64,000 nucleotides of DNA, taken from contig CANKUU010000015.1 of assembly GCA_947486785.1 (NCBI GenBank), forward strand, positions 24,040-88,039. The letters are read 5' to 3'. The stretch's first letter is position 1, and the number at the start of each line of letters is the position of its first letter. The position numbers were made by a program, and so were the translations under genes. The DNA is from an uncultured Flavobacteriaceae bacterium (GTDB lineage Bacteria; Bacteroidota; Bacteroidia; Flavobacteriales; Flavobacteriaceae). The notes below the pieces were generated by a model, which was given only the letters and a program-made list of their open reading frames with translations, did not search any database and had not been told where the DNA came from. Of this stretch, positions 61,804-64,000 are shown in pieces.

Positions 61804-62800
61804 CGTTATCTGATTTCGAATGATCGTTTTCAATCAAAAAAGTGTTGCTATTATTAGACATCAACGCATTATGTGTCTCTGGCGGAACCACTTTACCTGT
61901 TAACCGTTCTTTCCAATCTGTCCAATTATATTTTTTTGAAAAAACAAAAAGAAGTATTGGAAAGACAACAAACACAGGTACAAAAACATCCCAACCCAAA
62001 GCAGGTTCAGATACATCTCTGTAGATAGAGTGGGTTTGAAAAGCTGTCCAATCTGCAGTTAATAATAAAGCAGCTGTAAGATTATTTGCAGCGTGAAATC
62101 CTAGGGCTAATTCTAAGCCCTCATCCATTAAAGTAAGTATTCCAAGAAAAAAGCCAGTACCAATGTAGTAGACCATAATGCCATAACCTAACTTTTCAAC
62201 TTCAGGATTAAAAATATGCAATAAACCAAATAGTGTTGAAGTTAGCACTAAAGGCAACCATCTATTTTTTGCAATAACGCCAATACCCTGCATCATATAA
62301 CCGCGCATAAAGTATTCTTCCATACTGGTTTGAATAGGTATAAAAACTACTGCGATTAGGGCTAAAATTAAAAACGGCTTAAGTTGAAAATTAAATTCAT
62401 AATTCTCAGGAGAGTTATAAATATCAGCAAAAATGGTGATTACTGAAATTATTGTCCATAGCGAAAACGCAAAAAATATACGTTTATAATCTACTTTTTG
62501 CCTAGAGGTGGTTAGTTCTTTTGGCGTTTGCTTGTGTATGAACTTTACCCAAATAAACAAACACAATAGACCAATAGCAAAAGTGAGTAGCATAAAAAAC
62601 AGAAAAATATTTGAGCCTAACATATCTGCCATTTTACCCATATTGTTGCCCGCCAATGCACTAAAGCCTTCTGGTTTTAACATTAGGGCTACAATTAGTG
62701 GTAAACCTCCTAAAAATTGCCAAGCGATAAAAACCACTAAAATACCTACTAAATAACGCCAAAAATCACTAAGACCTTTATAAGCTTGCTCTATGTACAT
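61793..62800 (-). CDS. CPBP family intramembrane glutamic endopeptidase
   Basis: A 335-residue integral membrane protein with about eight hydrophobic segments. The protease motifs are EEYFMRGYMMQG (motif 1, EExxxR), FGLLHIFN (motif 2, with His) and LGFHAANN (motif 3). Such CAAX-protease/bacteriocin-processing relatives cleave within the membrane; the substrate here is unknown. It is embedded between menC (10-base overlap) and menE (11-base overlap), so it is made together with menaquinone enzymes. Confidence 0.92.
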   Translation of the reverse strand: MYIEQAYKGLSDFWRYLVGILVVFIAWQFLGGLPLIVALMLKPEGFSALAGNNMGKMADMLGSNIFLFFMLLTFAIGLLCLFIWVKFIHKQTPKELTTSRQKVDYKRIFFAFSLWTIISVITIFADIYNSPENYEFNFQLKPFLILALIAVVFIPIQTSMEEYFMRGYMMQGIGVIAKNRWLPLVLTSTLFGLLHIFNPEVEKLGYGIMVYYIGTGFFLGILTLMDEGLELALGFHAANNLTAALLLTADWTAFQTHSIYRDVSEPALGWDVFVPVFVVFPILLFVFSKKYNWTDWKERLTGKVVPPETHNALMSNNSNTFLIENDHSKSDNDAQ

Positions 62801-63843
62801 AAATCTTCAATTAAATTTGTTTTCCAGTTTTGTTCTGCTTTGTAATATAAGTTGCCCTTAGCCACCGCCAAAGGACTTTTTATGTTATTGGTATATAAGC
62901 CCCCTGTACCCAAACCTTGTGGCATTTTAGTATTTAAAGTATAGGTCCATTGTGCTATAGCGTTTAAACCAATATTGCTTTCAAGTGCACTTGTAACCCA
63001 CCAACCTATGTTGTACTTTTTGGCAAGACCAATCCACTCCATACTTCCTTTAAAACCACCAACTAAGCTTGGCTTTAAAATGATGTATTGGGGTTGAATA
63101 ACTTGCAACATTTCTTCCTTTTCTAAGAGGTTTAAAATTCCTATAAGTTCTTCATCTAATGCAATGGCTATGGGAGAAACTGCACATAATTGCCTCATTT
63201 CTGAATATTGCCCCTGTTTTATGGGTTGTTCTATCGAATGAATGTCTAGCTTTGAAAGTATTTGTAATTTTTCTAATGCGTTTTTAGGAGAAAAGGCGCC
63301 ATTTGCATCAACCCTTAATTCTATTTGTTCTTTAGGGTAGGTAGTTCTAATAGACCGTAAAATTTCAATTTCTTTATCGAAATTTATCGCACCAATTTTC
63401 ATTTTAATACAGCAAAATCCTTCCTTTAGTTTTTTATCTATTTGCTGATGCATAAACAGTTCATCACCCATCCATATTAAACCATTAATGTGAATAGGAT
63501 TTGCACTTCTTGTGAAATTTGAAGGAAATAATTCAAACGGGTTTTCTGATTCTAAAGACAAGAATGCCTGTTCTATACCAAATTGAATACTAGGATAATT
63601 CTTTAATACTTGCCAAAGCTCATTTTTACCTAAATGGATATGATCGCATACCCAACGTAATTGGTCTTCGTAATTTGGAACATCATCGAAACTTAAGCTT
63701 CTAAGAATTCCGCATTCACCTATTCCAATTTTGCCATGTTCTTCTAATATTAAAAACCAAGTTTCTTTTTGAGTAAGCACCCCACGTGAAGTGCCACTTG
63801 GGCGCTTAAAGTTGAGCATGTATTTTTTATAGGTAGCCTTCAT
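62791..63843 (-). CDS. menC: o-Succinylbenzoate synthase (enolase superfamily)
   Basis: A 350-residue muconate-lactonising subgroup enzyme that dehydrates SHCHC to o-succinylbenzoate. The catalytic Lys pair and metal ligands are visible: CIKMKIGAI (KxK), ELRVDANGAF (Asp), IHSIEQPI (Glu), IALDEEL (Asp) and YIILKPSLVGG (Lys). The length matches MenC. It is the first gene of an overlapping operon with a CPBP protease and menE. Together these support menaquinone, the usual respiratory quinone of flavobacteria. Confidence 0.92.
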   Translation of the reverse strand: MKATYKKYMLNFKRPSGTSRGVLTQKETWFLILEEHGKIGIGECGILRSLSFDDVPNYEDQLRWVCDHIHLGKNELWQVLKNYPSIQFGIEQAFLSLESENPFELFPSNFTRSANPIHINGLIWMGDELFMHQQIDKKLKEGFCCIKMKIGAINFDKEIEILRSIRTTYPKEQIELRVDANGAFSPKNALEKLQILSKLDIHSIEQPIKQGQYSEMRQLCAVSPIAIALDEELIGILNLLEKEEMLQVIQPQYIILKPSLVGGFKGSMEWIGLAKKYNIGWWVTSALESNIGLNAIAQWTYTLNTKMPQGLGTGGLYTNNIKSPLAVAKGNLYYKAEQNWKTNLIEDLCT

Positions 63844-64000
63844 TTTCTAGGGGTAAATTTAGCTATATTTTTACTCTTTTATAGGCGATACTTCAACAAT
63901 GAAGAAAAAAGCATTTAGATTATAAACCTGAGTTCGACTTAAGAAATTTGTTTTTTTAACATAGAAAAAGTAGAATATTTAGTATATTAAAGTAATGACT

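Overview
The window reads as a chromosomal segment of a marine member of the Flavobacteriaceae (phylum Bacteroidota). The evidence is AT-rich DNA, Bacteroidetes-type promoter elements (TTG, about 19 nt, TAnnTTTG), type IX secretion sorting domains of types A and B, outer-membrane beta-barrel receptors, a YfhO/DUF4834 locus, a CAL67264-type small membrane protein, and almost no Shine-Dalgarno sequences except at the prfB frameshift site. I saw no rRNA, tRNA or CRISPR array. The genus cannot be fixed from the sequence alone.

Layout. 0-9.3 kb: the 3' part of a conserved cytoplasmic protein, a PrxQ/BCP peroxiredoxin, a cysteine-free endonuclease III, a tandem duplication of a two-gene cassette (ECF sigma factor plus a 47-residue microprotein), uvrA, and a secreted Tyr/Asn/Arg-rich protein. 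9.3-16.2 kb: a surface-polysaccharide operon (YfhO protein, glycosyltransferase, flippase) with DUF4834 upstream and a divergent outer-membrane barrel. 16.8-20.7 kb: a 1305-residue secreted apiosidase-like glycoside hydrolase with malectin, PKD and T9SS domains. 21.4-37.7 kb: mostly housekeeping genes. These include a probable sulfonolipid (capnine) pair (cysteine-synthase-like enzyme plus an alpha-oxoamine synthase), oligopeptidase B, YbaB, threonine aldolase, a metzincin protease and prfB with its programmed +1 frameshift. An ArsC-like protein, a small secreted protein with an outer-membrane barrel, and a T9SS type B protein follow.

37.7-48.2 kb is the accessory part. Seven secreted proteins of unknown function share a modular vocabulary. 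Two large paralogues each carry five ~89-residue repeats and a common coiled-coil C-terminal cap. Two smaller proteins end in a similar 'YRNG' domain. Three tandem genes have a nearly constant leader and N-terminus but divergent, C1q/TNF-like C-terminal halves. The layout suggests a recombining surface fibre/adhesin locus. It is followed by about 2 kb of decayed DNA containing a frameshifted IS5-family transposase relic.

50.1-64 kb returns to core functions: fumarase, a membrane-anchored coiled-coil protein, a GNAT acetyltransferase, EttA, a Gfo/Idh/MocA oxidoreductase, an acyl-CoA carboxylase beta subunit and an M24 peptidase. It ends with an overlapping menC - CPBP protease - menE operon for menaquinone synthesis.
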